Both the position numbers and the translations under genes were made by a program. Of a stretch of 64,000 nucleotides of DNA, positions 10,526 through 19,486 are shown piece after piece. The notes below the pieces were generated by a model. The model saw only the letters and a program-made list of their open reading frames with translations, was not told where the DNA came from and made no database searches. The stretch is from Chondrus crispus (Eukaryota > Rhodophyta > Florideophyceae > Gigartinales > Gigartinaceae). The stretch spans positions 499,272 through 563,271 of the forward strand of contig NW_005178942.1 of the NCBI RefSeq assembly GCF_000350225.1, written 5' to 3'. The first letter of the stretch is position 1, and every line of letters begins with the position of its first letter.

Positions 10526-10696
10526 AGTTTTTAGGCGGGCTTTTGCAATTCGAATAATTGTAGAAATTTATCGCTACTGTAGTGAAAAGCTTACGACTAG
10601 AGTATTAAACGTTGGCAAACCAGAAAACATTCAATTCCGTATCTCAGTCTTCCCTAATCAACACTTTCGTCTTCCTCTTCCCAAAATTTCTTCAAA

Positions 10697-12799
10697 ATGG
10701 TGAGCGTCAATGATCCTCGAATTATTGCAGGTAACCGCGTCCACACTCGTGCAAGACTGCTCACAGCTCAGAGTAAATGTCGTCGCATGTATGGAGCCTC
10801 CTGGAAGATCAAGTTGGTCACGGGAACTGTCATTAGCATGAAAACTGACAAAGTGAAGGGTCGCAGTGTCACTTCAGTCAGGGCTAAATGGGAATTATCA
10901 AATGGCGTCAAGGAAGTCACGCTTCGCATAGCTAACATCAAGGCTGGTGAAGTGATGGACCTGATCGATGACGGTCCTGAAGATCATATCCTGCGAGAAA
11001 CTCAACATTATGCGCAACCGGAGCCTACAGAGGACCGCGTGACGCCACTGGAAGGAGCACTCAGCCCGAGTACGAGAATCTCCGAGAGTGACGAAATGGA
11101 TTCCCAAGATGGCCTCATGAATGTCCACGGCCGGGCCTGGAAGCGTGAGGAAGTCACGATGCATTTAAATGGTATGATACCGCCGAGAAGATGGAAGGTG
11201 ATTGGACCGATTGATGAGATTATATCCCGTGGTCACAGTCCATCTCAAATGCATCCCATGGACTACTTCATGTGGATGTTCCCACAGGAGCACTTGGCAT
11301 TAATGGTTTCCTACACCAACGATGCAATGGAATCAAGGGGACTTCGCTTGACTACAAGAGGTGAAATTTTGAAGTTTTTCGGGGTGCTAATCCTTATGAC
11401 TCGGATTGAATTCAGCACCAGAAGGTCTCTTTGGAGCTCACAGGAAACCAGCAAATATCTCCCGCAACCTCAATTCGGAAACATCATCTCCCGCAGAAGA
11501 TTCGAGGAGCTTCGTCAGAATGTCACGTTCAGCTTTCCAGCTGACTCAAATGACAGATGGGGTATGATCAGGGACTTCATGGTTGCAATCAATGATCACA
11601 GAGCATCACATGTGATTCCATCACAGAACATCTGCGTTGATGAGAGTATGTCACGCTGGTATGGACTTGGAGGAGATTGGATTGAAACCGGTCTTCCTCA
11701 TTATGTGGCCATGGACCGAAAACCCGAGAATGGCTGTGAGTTGAAGACTGCTGCATGTGGAAAAAGTGGAATCATAATAAGAATTGAGAACGTCGTCTCA
11801 GCTGAGGAGACTTCTTTAAAGGATTTTGAAAGTGACCACTTACACGGAACCGCAGTGACTTTGAGGTTGTTACAGCCATGGTTTCACGCCAATCGTGTTG
11901 TCTGCGCGGATTCGTACTTTGCTTCTGTCCACACGGCTGAATCACTTTATGAGAAAGGTCTTAGATTCACAGGTGTAGTGAAGACATCTACCAAGAAATA
12001 TCCGATGAAATATCTATCTCATCTGGAGATTGCTGAAAAGGGAGAGCACGTCACACTAGTTTCAAAGCCGGTGGCCGGGCCTCATCTCATGGCAGTGATG
12101 TGGGTGGACCGAGACCGCAGATACTTTATTAGTTCTGTCGGAACATCCAACGAAGGAACTCCAATCTACCGCGAGAGATGGCGTACACGTCATGGCGTGA
12201 CAAGAAAAGAGGAATTGTCTATCCGTATTCCCTCAGTCTGTGAGCAGTATTATGAAACTTGCTCTCAGATTGACCGCCACAACAGATCTCGTCAGGATGA
12301 TCTCGGCTTGGAAAAGAAGTTCGAAGTCAAGGAGTGGTCTATGCGTGTCAACACTTCTTTATTGGCCAATTGCATTGTGGATGCATGGAAACTGTATGCA
12401 GGTGCAAAAGGAGATGGTTCTAAGATGTCTCCAAATCAGTTTTATTGTGAGCTTGCTGACCAGTTGATTGATAACAAGTATGATCGTATATCGTTACGTC
12501 AGCGAGAATCAGACAGTGCTGTTGAAGATGAAGATGTTGGGTTTGGCAGTAGAATTGGTACTCACCTAACTCCAACCACTCGCAAGCGTAAAAGCGCATC
12601 CGGCGAGGAGACTTGTGCTCTTTATCAATCCAGGTGCAATATTTGCAAAGGTACAAAAAAGTCAAAGTTCATTTGCTCAGCCTGCAAGGCATATTTTGAC
12701 AAAGAAGTATACCTTTGTCATCACCAGACTGGGCGTGACTGTTTTAAGAAACACGTCGACGAACGTCACGATCTTACTTACAAAGGTAAGTACTATTAG
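10697..12799 (+). CDS. piggyBac transposase (DDE_Tnp_1_7), 700 aa
   Basis: Cut-and-paste transposase with an intact reading frame. The N-terminal about 170 residues are acidic and variable. The conserved fold starts near PMDYFMWMFPQEHLALMV. The three catalytic aspartates are visible: Asp315 in ICVDESMSRWYG, Asp405 in VVCADSYFAS and Asp526 in CSQIDRHNRSRQ. The C-terminus (about 635-690) has a CNIC...CSAC...CHH cysteine/histidine cluster typical of piggyBac cysteine-rich DNA-binding domains. The ATG at 10697 lies about 200 bp inside the left terminus. The 3' region of the element after the stop is non-coding. No stop, frameshift or missing catalytic residue is seen, so this copy may be active. 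Confidence 0.92.
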   Translation: MVSVNDPRIIAGNRVHTRARLLTAQSKCRRMYGASWKIKLVTGTVISMKTDKVKGRSVTSVRAKWELSNGVKEVTLRIANIKAGEVMDLIDDGPEDHILRETQHYAQPEPTEDRVTPLEGALSPSTRISESDEMDSQDGLMNVHGRAWKREEVTMHLNGMIPPRRWKVIGPIDEIISRGHSPSQMHPMDYFMWMFPQEHLALMVSYTNDAMESRGLRLTTRGEILKFFGVLILMTRIEFSTRRSLWSSQETSKYLPQPQFGNIISRRRFEELRQNVTFSFPADSNDRWGMIRDFMVAINDHRASHVIPSQNICVDESMSRWYGLGGDWIETGLPHYVAMDRKPENGCELKTAACGKSGIIIRIENVVSAEETSLKDFESDHLHGTAVTLRLLQPWFHANRVVCADSYFASVHTAESLYEKGLRFTGVVKTSTKKYPMKYLSHLEIAEKGEHVTLVSKPVAGPHLMAVMWVDRDRRYFISSVGTSNEGTPIYRERWRTRHGVTRKEELSIRIPSVCEQYYETCSQIDRHNRSRQDDLGLEKKFEVKEWSMRVNTSLLANCIVDAWKLYAGAKGDGSKMSPNQFYCELADQLIDNKYDRISLRQRESDSAVEDEDVGFGSRIGTHLTPTTRKRKSASGEETCALYQSRCNICKGTKKSKFICSACKAYFDKEVYLCHHQTGRDCFKKHVDERHDLTYKGKYY

Positions 12800-13076
12800 T
12801 GCTTAAAGCGCTTGAGGCCTTTAAAACGGACTAAATGGGTCAGCATTTGAGTAAAATAGAGCAAAAAGAGATAAAAAAACTCCTTTTGCCCCCTATGGTT
12901 CTATCCTACGTCTAAAGACTTGCTTGGAAGACCTGCAGCCGTGTCGGAATGCCCCTTTATGAGATGTCACCGTATTCAATCTCATGTTCGAGTGGGCGCT
13001 ATAAAGCGTCCTGGGCTGCAGGTCACGAACAAGAACCATCGAGATCCCCGAAGGGATTTTTCGACCACTAAAGTGC

Positions 13077-13145
13077 TCAGCGAGGAGTTGAACCCCGGCC
13101 TCTAAGACTCAGCGATCCTTGCAGACCACTGAGCTGGCTTGTCAG
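13077..13145 (-). other. tRNA-like fragment with A- and B-box motifs
   Basis: On the minus strand, an A-box-like AGCTCAGTGG (preceded by GCC) is followed about 40 nt later by the B-box-like GGTTCAACTCC, with a possible T stem (CGGGG/CCTCG). The acceptor ends do not pair and the anticodon stem is poor, so this is not a functional tRNA. It may be a tRNA-derived SINE remnant carried inside the piggyBac element. Confidence 0.35.
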
Positions 13146-13271
13146 TTACTAACTAGTCGTTTATAGTTGTCTTTATAGTCGTTCAAAGTTCTACTTCGTA
13201 AAAATTGTGCTCCTTTTGTTCTATACTTGCGAAAATCTTAAATTTTGTTTAAATTTTACTGTAGAGCATTT

Positions 13272-13307
13272 GACCTCATATGAGGTCAAGGGTGACCTCA
13301 TATGAGG
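13272..13307. repeat. Right subterminal palindromes of the piggyBac element
   Basis: Two copies of the CCTCATATGAGG box: the perfect 16-bp palindrome GACCTCATATGAGGTC at 13272-13287 and a second core at 13296-13307. They mirror the single box at the left end, making the element asymmetric. Confidence 0.75.
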
Positions 13308-13333
13308 CAAATTGCCGGTCGTCTAGACACTAG

Positions 13334-14072
13334 GGCGGGTCGCGCCTGGTTTGAACGGGACGCGTTTGCGGGCGGAGATGCAGCAATGCTACGTGCGGCT
13401 CAGAAGACGGAGAAGAAGACGCACGCCCGCGCGATTCGCGCTACCCGCCGGCACGGGCCATCCGCCCGCACCTCAGCGACTGCGACCGGCCGCGCCCCGC
13501 GTGGGGGGCGGTGACGTAGGCACGTGGAGAGAGGACGCAGCTGCGCGCGGCGGACGGCGCCCCGGGTAAGCTGGAATACGTCTTGTCTCTGCAGGAGTCG
13601 CGCGGGGAGGCCGCGCCGCGCAACAGGTGGCCGCGCGCGCGTCTTGATCGCGCGCCCCCGCCGGGCAGCCGCACACCCGGCGCGCCGTCTTCTTGGCTGC
13701 CGGCCGAGAGGCTTCAGGGGGGCGATGCCTTCCATGCAGACCGTCTCTTTACTCGCCGGCGAGACGCACGGCAACGCCGCCATGCTCCGCACCCGGAGCA
13801 GCTCGCGCTCCACGTCGGGATTGCCAATAATCGCATGCCGTCCCTCGCCTACTCGTCTCGGAATGCCCTTTCCAGACCCGCGCCACCCGCCCACCGTCGG
13901 TGACGAGTTCGATAAGCCCTCGGCGTACAATCTCCCTACAGCGACAGCTCCGCACACCCCTGACACCGCCGACAACTTTCCTGCCTCCTCTGTCTCTCAT
14001 CTCCCCGTCCCTGAGAGTTCGGGTGAGGATGGGGGCGCGTGAGCTCGCCACGGCGGGGGGGCCATCACCGCC
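13334..14072. other. GC-rich block, no gene called
   Basis: CpG-rich, with long open frames on both strands (for example 13524-14042 plus and 13400-13975 minus) that look compositional. It directly precedes a small secreted-peptide gene and may be its 5' region. Confidence 0.4.
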
Positions 14073-14300
14073 ATGGCGCCGATCGCGAAGCGTTCGCGCG
14101 CCCTGCTGCTGCTCCTCCTGCCGACCGTGGTGCTCGCTCTCTTCGCTCTCATGTTGGTCCAGACCGAAGCTGCATCCTGCCCCCGTGTCTGCCGCACCAA
14201 CGTTGATAGCGCCCTCATCGAGTGCGGTCACAGACTATGCAGCTGCCGTGTCTATACCTGCAGCACGGGAGGCTGGTCAGGTGCCTGTTGCTGCTACTAA
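14073..14300 (+). CDS. Small secreted cysteine-rich peptide, 75 aa
   Basis: Starts at an ATG preceded by CCGCC, close to a eukaryotic consensus. The first ~33 residues are a textbook signal peptide: basic KRSR, a Leu-rich core (LLLLLLPTVVLALFALML) and a plausible cleavage site after QTEA. The predicted mature part of about 41 residues has nine cysteines, including the terminal triplet CCC before the final Tyr, so it is probably disulphide-bonded and extracellular. I recognise no family, and nothing indicates a specific activity. The odd cysteine number could mean dimerisation or a free thiol. It lies at the edge of a GC-rich block, so a chance ORF is possible, but a signal peptide followed by dense cysteines is unlikely by chance. 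Confidence 0.5.
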   Translation: MAPIAKRSRALLLLLLPTVVLALFALMLVQTEAASCPRVCRTNVDSALIECGHRLCSCRVYTCSTGGWSGACCCY

Positions 14301-15396
14301 CAGTAATGCGGGATGTGTATGATGGAACTGGGACTGTGATGGAACTGGGACGTTCGCTGAGAAGACTATCGCTTCACTCTGGCGAGTTGTTCTTCTCCGC
14401 ATTAACGGTTAGTCTACTCTTTGACGCCCTTGCAATCGTATACTAAACGAGAAACACTCCAGTCTTCGCTCATTTTCATTGTTTAATCGGTCTCTGGTGT
14501 GTTGTCTTAAGAGTAGAAATTGGCGGCCGTGTAGGCGGCATGGCACAAGCACCATCACGCCTGACCCGCAAACAATGAGTGATCGTTCCTTTGGTGTTCC
14601 TGCATGACGCGGCGGGGCATGAACTGTGTAGTTTGGTACACTGATCTGGAGCTGTGGTGAGTCGTGTGACGACCCGTGTGCATATCAGACATGTGCTTCG
14701 GACTGGCGTCCAATCCACCAATACATTTTTATGCTTCTGGTCACTTTTATGGAACGGAAGTGTTGTCCATGTCGGAAGTCGTGGTTTCTGTAGTTATTAT
14801 TTCAGCGCATCGTATCCTATCTAATGAAATAGCACCCAAAAGTCGCACTGGGGATAGCAAGGGCGGGGCCGGCCCCGGCCTACACCGTTCTGTTCGGACG
14901 TTCATACGAGCAACATGCTATAATCGATGGTATGCCGCACTTGATGAAGGCGGATTTCTCGTCGGTCGTCGAATTCGAAGTCAGTGCATGGGTACTTTAA
15001 ACCCTTGCAATTATTTTTGTCCAGCACTGTTCGTAAGTCTCTAATCATGCTTCAAGTTCTCCGCCATGTATTACCAATAATTGTCATAACCGGCGAGCAG
15101 AAACGTTGACCTATCCGTTCGCAAGCGACCTCTGCAGCGGTCTAGCGTGATGCTGAGGGCATGATGCAGATTGCTGAGGAAGAATGCAAACGCATTCCCC
15201 TTCCTTCTGAGGTGCAAAAGGCATTAAGGAGGTTGAGGATCTCGCACACCGGACTGGGGTTTTGGTTGCCGCGGACGGGTTGCGCAAGGCAAACCGTGCT
15301 TTTATGGATGTATTCGGCGAGTAGAACAAGAAGAGAAGGACGCAAAGTATGATTCATGAGTTCTTTACTGTTAAGGGATTAAACTTTAATCCCATA
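14301..15396. other. Non-coding stretch
   Basis: No supported gene. Several short ORFs (for example 14676-15044) lack recognisable features. Confidence 0.4.
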
Positions 15397-15467
15397 CAGT
15401 CGACCCTACGCATTAGTGCCGCCCCGTGTAAGGACTAATAATACGGCACTAATTCGGAGCGGCACAA

Positions 15468-15842
15468 TCAGACGGCAGAACCACTACCCGGCCAGAACTC
15501 TGTTATTAGAGTCTGCTGTTGTTGCCTTTGACCCTGTCTCTCATGCCTAGTACTAACTTCTAGAAAAGCTCGTTTTGCGGACCTCAAGTCCGATAAGGCA
15601 TTGCTCACATCGCACTCCACACCCAGACTCTCTACAGACCCAAACAACCTTGCTAGCACTACAGCACTCGGTACGGCCCCCCTCTCCGTAATTTCACACT
15701 CGCCTTCTGCCACACACTCATCCATCATAGCATCACTGGCAGACTGATTCTGTAGCTCTCCACCATAATGTATTGAATCGCAAGCATCACTAATAGAAGC
15801 TTCTGCCACAAGCTCATTAGTCTCGATCTCAATCCATTCCTC
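15468..15842 (-). pseudogene. C-terminal tail of a pogo/Tigger transposase
   Basis: About 125 codons without a usable ATG at the front, so it is a fragment. It is acidic, then ends in a basic/Gln-rich stretch and QTLITEFWPG, resembling the acidic C-terminal tails of Tigger-like transposases. It lies just downstream of, and on the same strand as, the helix-turn-helix fragment, within the same inverted repeats. The DDE catalytic domain that should precede it is absent. Confidence 0.5.
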
Positions 15843-15868
15843 CACATCGCAGGGTGCAAAGTCTTTGG

Positions 15869-16126
15869 TCAGAGCGTTGTAGCGGTGTTGGTCACAATTT
15901 GTTGGAGTGAAGGAAGAGAGCGTTTGATATTTCGGATGGTTCGCTCTGAAATTTTGAACTGACGCATAACTGTGGTATTCGCATTGCCGACCTGCAGCAG
16001 ATGACCAACCTCGATTTTCTGTGCAATCGTAAGGCGCGTAAAGTTTCGCTTCGCTTTGGCGATCTTTTCAGGAATCATGTTAGGGTCTTTGAGTGAGGTG
16101 CCATCACCAATAGAGCTGAGGCGCAT
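15869..16126 (-). pseudogene. N-terminal DNA-binding domain of a pogo/Tigger transposase
   Basis: From the ATG at 16126, about 85 codons. The region NFTRLTIAQKIEVGHLLQ through KISERTIRNIKRS is a CENP-B N-terminal/psq-type helix-turn-helix, the first DNA-binding domain of pogo-group transposases. The frame stops soon after (…IVTNTATTL), with no DDE domain. As it stands it could give a free DNA-binding peptide able to recognise the element's ends, but expression is unknown. Confidence 0.6.
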
Positions 16127-16485
16127 GAGGAGTGGGCGATGACGACGTCGTGCATGACACGTGGCAGAACCTGTGTCTGCCGGTTTTTGCGGCACTAATT
16201 CGAGGGTGGCAATAATGAAAGCGGCACTATTGCGCCTCCCCCTTTATATATAAATGGCTTCCATATTATTGCACTTTGGGAGTACTGCACTTTTTCTGCT
16301 TCAGACACGGGTGTGCACTAATGAGCAACACACTGTAGTACACTGTAGTGCCGAAGCAACCAGGGGCGTGTAATTTGCAGGAAAATTAAACGAAACGAAA
16401 AGGGAGACTGACGATAAACTGTTCGCTTCGATGTTTACATTTGATTTTGCCTTTACCAAGTCCCTTTCTAGCAAGAAAAACGGTT

Positions 16486-17379
16486 CTAAGAGTTGATGTC
16501 CAAGTTGTAGCTCCCTTGGAAAATAATCTCTCCGTTTGAGGCGTCCGACATACCCCTGCGCCTGAAGATCATTTCGTCATCCAACCAAACCTTGACGGTC
16601 CAAGTGGTCGGTCCCTTCCCGCAGTTGCGTGTGTGTTTCAAAGTCACTTTGTACGAACCCGGAAGAATGGCTTCTACTCGCGGATACCTGTAGACGACGT
16701 TCTTAAACCCGGCAGGTTGGGCAGTACAATTCTGGTTGGCATTGTCACTGAGACGACCGCGTCCAGAACTTTCGTTTTCACTGTTGATCATTGTGCCATC
16801 TGGTTCCTCCATCTCGATTTCGATGATATCACCACTGTCGTACGCAAGCTCGACATAAACCTTGACGGTTTGAGTCTCAAACGAGATGCAGTCGCCTTTC
16901 GACCCGTCACTCGTCATCTTTTCCAACGAACCATCCTGCTTCGTCACGTACCAGGAACGGATGGGCATGGCTAGGCAGCGGTCATGCAAAATTGCTTGTT
17001 GGTTGCCTGAGCTGTTTCCCCTGGCCAATCCCCATCTGTTGGGCTGGAAGACGACACGTTTGACGCCGAAGAAGTCTGGTGCGAAGGGCACGTCTAAGCC
17101 GGTGGGCCTCCACTGGGAGATGGGGACTGTGGTGTTGTCTTCGTTGAACACAAGAGTCTCACCGACGGTGCGAACACGGGCCAAGTTTGGGATGTCAGGA
17201 TGGCAGATGAATGCGCCTTGCGATATGCCAGGCGGACGGACAGTCATCAAGGTGCCCACCCTTCGCATAAACATCACATCATTGGAGGCACAGAAGCGGA
17301 ATGTGCAGTCGGGACCACAAATGGATAGGACGAGTGGAAATAGGCAGGCAATGAGGAAGACAGCGCGGAGGCCGATCAT
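16486..17379 (-). CDS. Secreted beta-rich protein, 297 aa, unknown function
   Basis: Begins with a clear signal peptide (MIGLRAVFLIACLFPLVLS, cleavage likely after Ser19), then Cys21, Cys25 and Cys30. The mature protein has several N-glycosylation sequons (NTT, NSS, NES, NCT) and alternating hydrophobic residues typical of beta-sandwiches. The C-terminal ~100 residues (SYKVTLKHTRNCG, then TTWTVKVWLDDE) resemble a secreted Ig-like/DUF2135 (YfaP-type) fold, but I cannot assign a family. Predicted to act in the cell wall or outside the cell. Intronless, standing alone between non-coding stretches, with a TATA-like box about 100 bp upstream of the ATG. Confidence 0.75.
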   Translation of the reverse strand: MIGLRAVFLIACLFPLVLSICGPDCTFRFCASNDVMFMRRVGTLMTVRPPGISQGAFICHPDIPNLARVRTVGETLVFNEDNTTVPISQWRPTGLDVPFAPDFFGVKRVVFQPNRWGLARGNSSGNQQAILHDRCLAMPIRSWYVTKQDGSLEKMTSDGSKGDCISFETQTVKVYVELAYDSGDIIEIEMEEPDGTMINSENESSGRGRLSDNANQNCTAQPAGFKNVVYRYPRVEAILPGSYKVTLKHTRNCGKGPTTWTVKVWLDDEMIFRRRGMSDASNGEIIFQGSYNLDINS

Positions 17380-17477
17380 TGTTAAGTCAGTGCTGTGCGG
17401 TTCTGTCTGGGATTATCGGACGGGAGGAAGAGTGATGAACTTCATCAGCGGAGTCTGCAGTGTGGCGTCCACTGGCA

Positions 17478-17485
17478 TATAAATA
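17478..17485 (-). promoter_or_regulatory. TATA-like box for the 297-aa secreted protein gene
   Basis: On the minus strand, TATTTATA within GTATTTATATGCC lies about 100 bp upstream of the ATG at 17379. The spacing is close to that of the TATA box of the 45.3-kb gene. Confidence 0.45.
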
Positions 17486-19405
17486 CGGTACTGAGGAAAA
17501 GTGGGAGATCTGGAAGAAGAATTACAGAGAATTGAGAAGGGAATCTCACTGTGCTGTTGCACTTCGGATGGCGGAAGGTGTGATTCTCATCGCTCAAAAA
17601 AGGACATTGAATAAAGAAATCACCAACATGTACAGTATCGCAGGACATGCCCTGTAGTGGCAAACTAGCAGACTACAGTCATGATTGAGTGCCACTTTTG
17701 CATTCTGTATGAGATGTCACTGTATCCTCTCTGGCTTGAAAAAGTATCTAACAAAATACAACATTGTACATACAGTGCCCAGGAGGCGCGCGCCAGAGGT
17801 AATTCAGGGGCTGTTGATGTCAACATTGTCAACAGTTGACATCAACGTCGAACAATGCAGCCGTGCGGCTGTTCACCTGTCACCCACGTAGAAAAGGCAG
17901 CCATGCACCTGTCGAACGAGCACTATGCTGTCCCTGCAGAGGGCCCGACGGGTGTGTCGTCGAAACACGGTACCGCCACAGTCTAATGCTTACGCCTTCT
18001 CACGAAAGAAGGGGCTCTATGAGAGCAACCACAACCATTGCATAATGCAACAATCCAATCATTTTCGTCTCTATCGACGGGAGCATATTATGCTTTGAAT
18101 GGAAGCACATGCAATGGAAGCACATGCTACAGTACTTGTACAGTATTAGCTTCACTGCCCTTCTCCCGGAAGACCTACACGCTCGTAAAAACCCCAGCGT
18201 TTCTACGTTGCTTTGCTCCGCGTCATATATTCTGTAGCAAGAATATACACACCGTTTAGGGCTGCGTTCGGCATCTTGGACCTATCCACTCATCTACTCC
18301 CCCGCTACTGTATCTCATCGGGAGTGAACTGGTCGGGTCCACGTGTTTTTATATAGAAACGGAATGAAACACTTCATGAAGTATGTCTCTTCTGCATGCG
18401 ATGTGAGCCTGTGCGTTTGATATTATCTTGTCTTCTCATGCAGATCTTTGCAAAAAGACGAAATGACTCTGCGCTGGGGCATGCTTCCCTCACGTATCCC
18501 CCACTACAGTATTGACCTGAACAATGCTGTGTTGTGATGCAAAATACGGCATAGCATGATTTTAGGGATGTAGCAAACGCAATAATAGCGAGTTTCTTGC
18601 AATGGACGAAGAGGCGATGGGTGTCTCGCGATAGGGATCGTTTCAGGGCGAGAATGAAGACTACTAGAGCAACGCACGTTTTGTTTCGTACGCCACCTGG
18701 ACCTGCGATCTGAATAGGGGAACACGATCTTGCTTCGTTGTAATCGTGCGTAGATGGATGATGCTGCTTGTATGTGATTTAATGGTAACAATAATGTAGC
18801 GGCTCACTCGCATCTACGGTATGTACACGTACTGTCATTGAAAGCGTCGCAAAAGGATAGACAGGACAGTTTGCTCTACCTGTTGATTCAAAGACGATGG
18901 AGTCAAAGTAGTTGTCATCAATGTAAAGGATACTGTACCAACTGCCGCACAGCAATGCAAAGCGGGATCCCTTACTGTACAAAACTTGATGAGCAAATCA
19001 GCGACACATTTAAACATACGTTTTCATTTCACGTTGACACGGCGACAATAAAATGTCACATCGTTTCAACTGTTGTGCCGTCAACTAACCCAAAATTACA
19101 GCCGTGCGGTAGGGCTTTTTCTTGAAAGCGCGCTTCTTCCAGGAGGCATGCCATGCATGATGAAGAAAATGCTGCTGAATGGAAGATCGGCACTTCAGAG
19201 GGTCAGTCAGTGGTGGCAGCTCTGGAGCCCCTCAGGGCTTACACTGCCATCACCAGGGCCTTAAATTCTTACCAGAATATGAAGAAAATAAAAGAAAACT
19301 GCTGCAGATTCTGTACAGTAAGACATGGCCCGAGCTCAAATACAATACCCTTGGAAATTACTGTACCCTTAGTACAGCAGCAGAAGAACAATTGCCCGCA
19401 GCGGA
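17486..19405. other. Non-coding stretch with a small inverted repeat
   Basis: No supported gene. At 17813-17846 the 12-mers GTTGATGTCAAC and GTTGACATCAAC form a perfect hairpin with a 10-nt loop. TACAGTA motifs recur near 18.13 kb. Confidence 0.4.
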
Positions 19406-19486
19406 CAACAGGGACGTCCCTGTTGACTGTTAAAAATTGCCCGCGGCGAACGTCCCTGTCAACAAGGACGTCCGCCGCGGGCAATT
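19406..19486. repeat. Palindrome and adjacent long hairpin
   Basis: 19406-19425 is the perfect 20-bp palindrome CAACAGGGACGTCCCTGTTG. Just downstream, 19435-19455 and 19466-19486 form a 21-bp inverted repeat with one mismatch (left arm starts AATTGCCCGCGGCG). A partial third copy of the arm lies at about 19389-19405. It may be a small foldback element. Confidence 0.7.

Larger units (their letters stand above)
10494..13329 (+). mobile_element. piggyBac-superfamily transposon with CTAG flanks
   Basis: A 2836-bp element. Both ends start TGTCTAG (10494-10500 and, inverted, 13323-13329). Each end is followed inward by palindromic CCTCATATGAGG boxes. The 4-bp sequence CTAG lies directly outside both ends (10490-10493 and 13330-13333) and fits a target-site duplication. 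It contains one full-length transposase gene. Typical piggyBac elements duplicate TTAA, so CTAG is unusual. Because CTAG is itself a palindrome, it could instead be the outermost part of the inverted repeat. Confidence 0.8.
15397..16212 (-). mobile_element. Internally deleted pogo/Tigger-type element
   Basis: About 816 bp. The left end, after TA, begins CAGTCGACCCTACGCATTAG; the right end is an imperfect inverted copy (…GGCACTAATTCGAGGGTGGC) next to TAAT. The start CAGT..ACCCT and the TA target fit pogo/Tigger (Tc1/mariner superfamily). A further GGCACTAAT box lies just inside the left end and a GGCACTATT lies just outside the right end. The two ORF pieces inside correspond to the start and end of a transposase; the catalytic middle is missing. 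Confidence 0.6.

Noticed and set aside
13400..14231. Long ORFs on both strands in the second GC-rich block
   Set aside because: Same composition effect; only the short ORF at 14073 has a supportive signal peptide.
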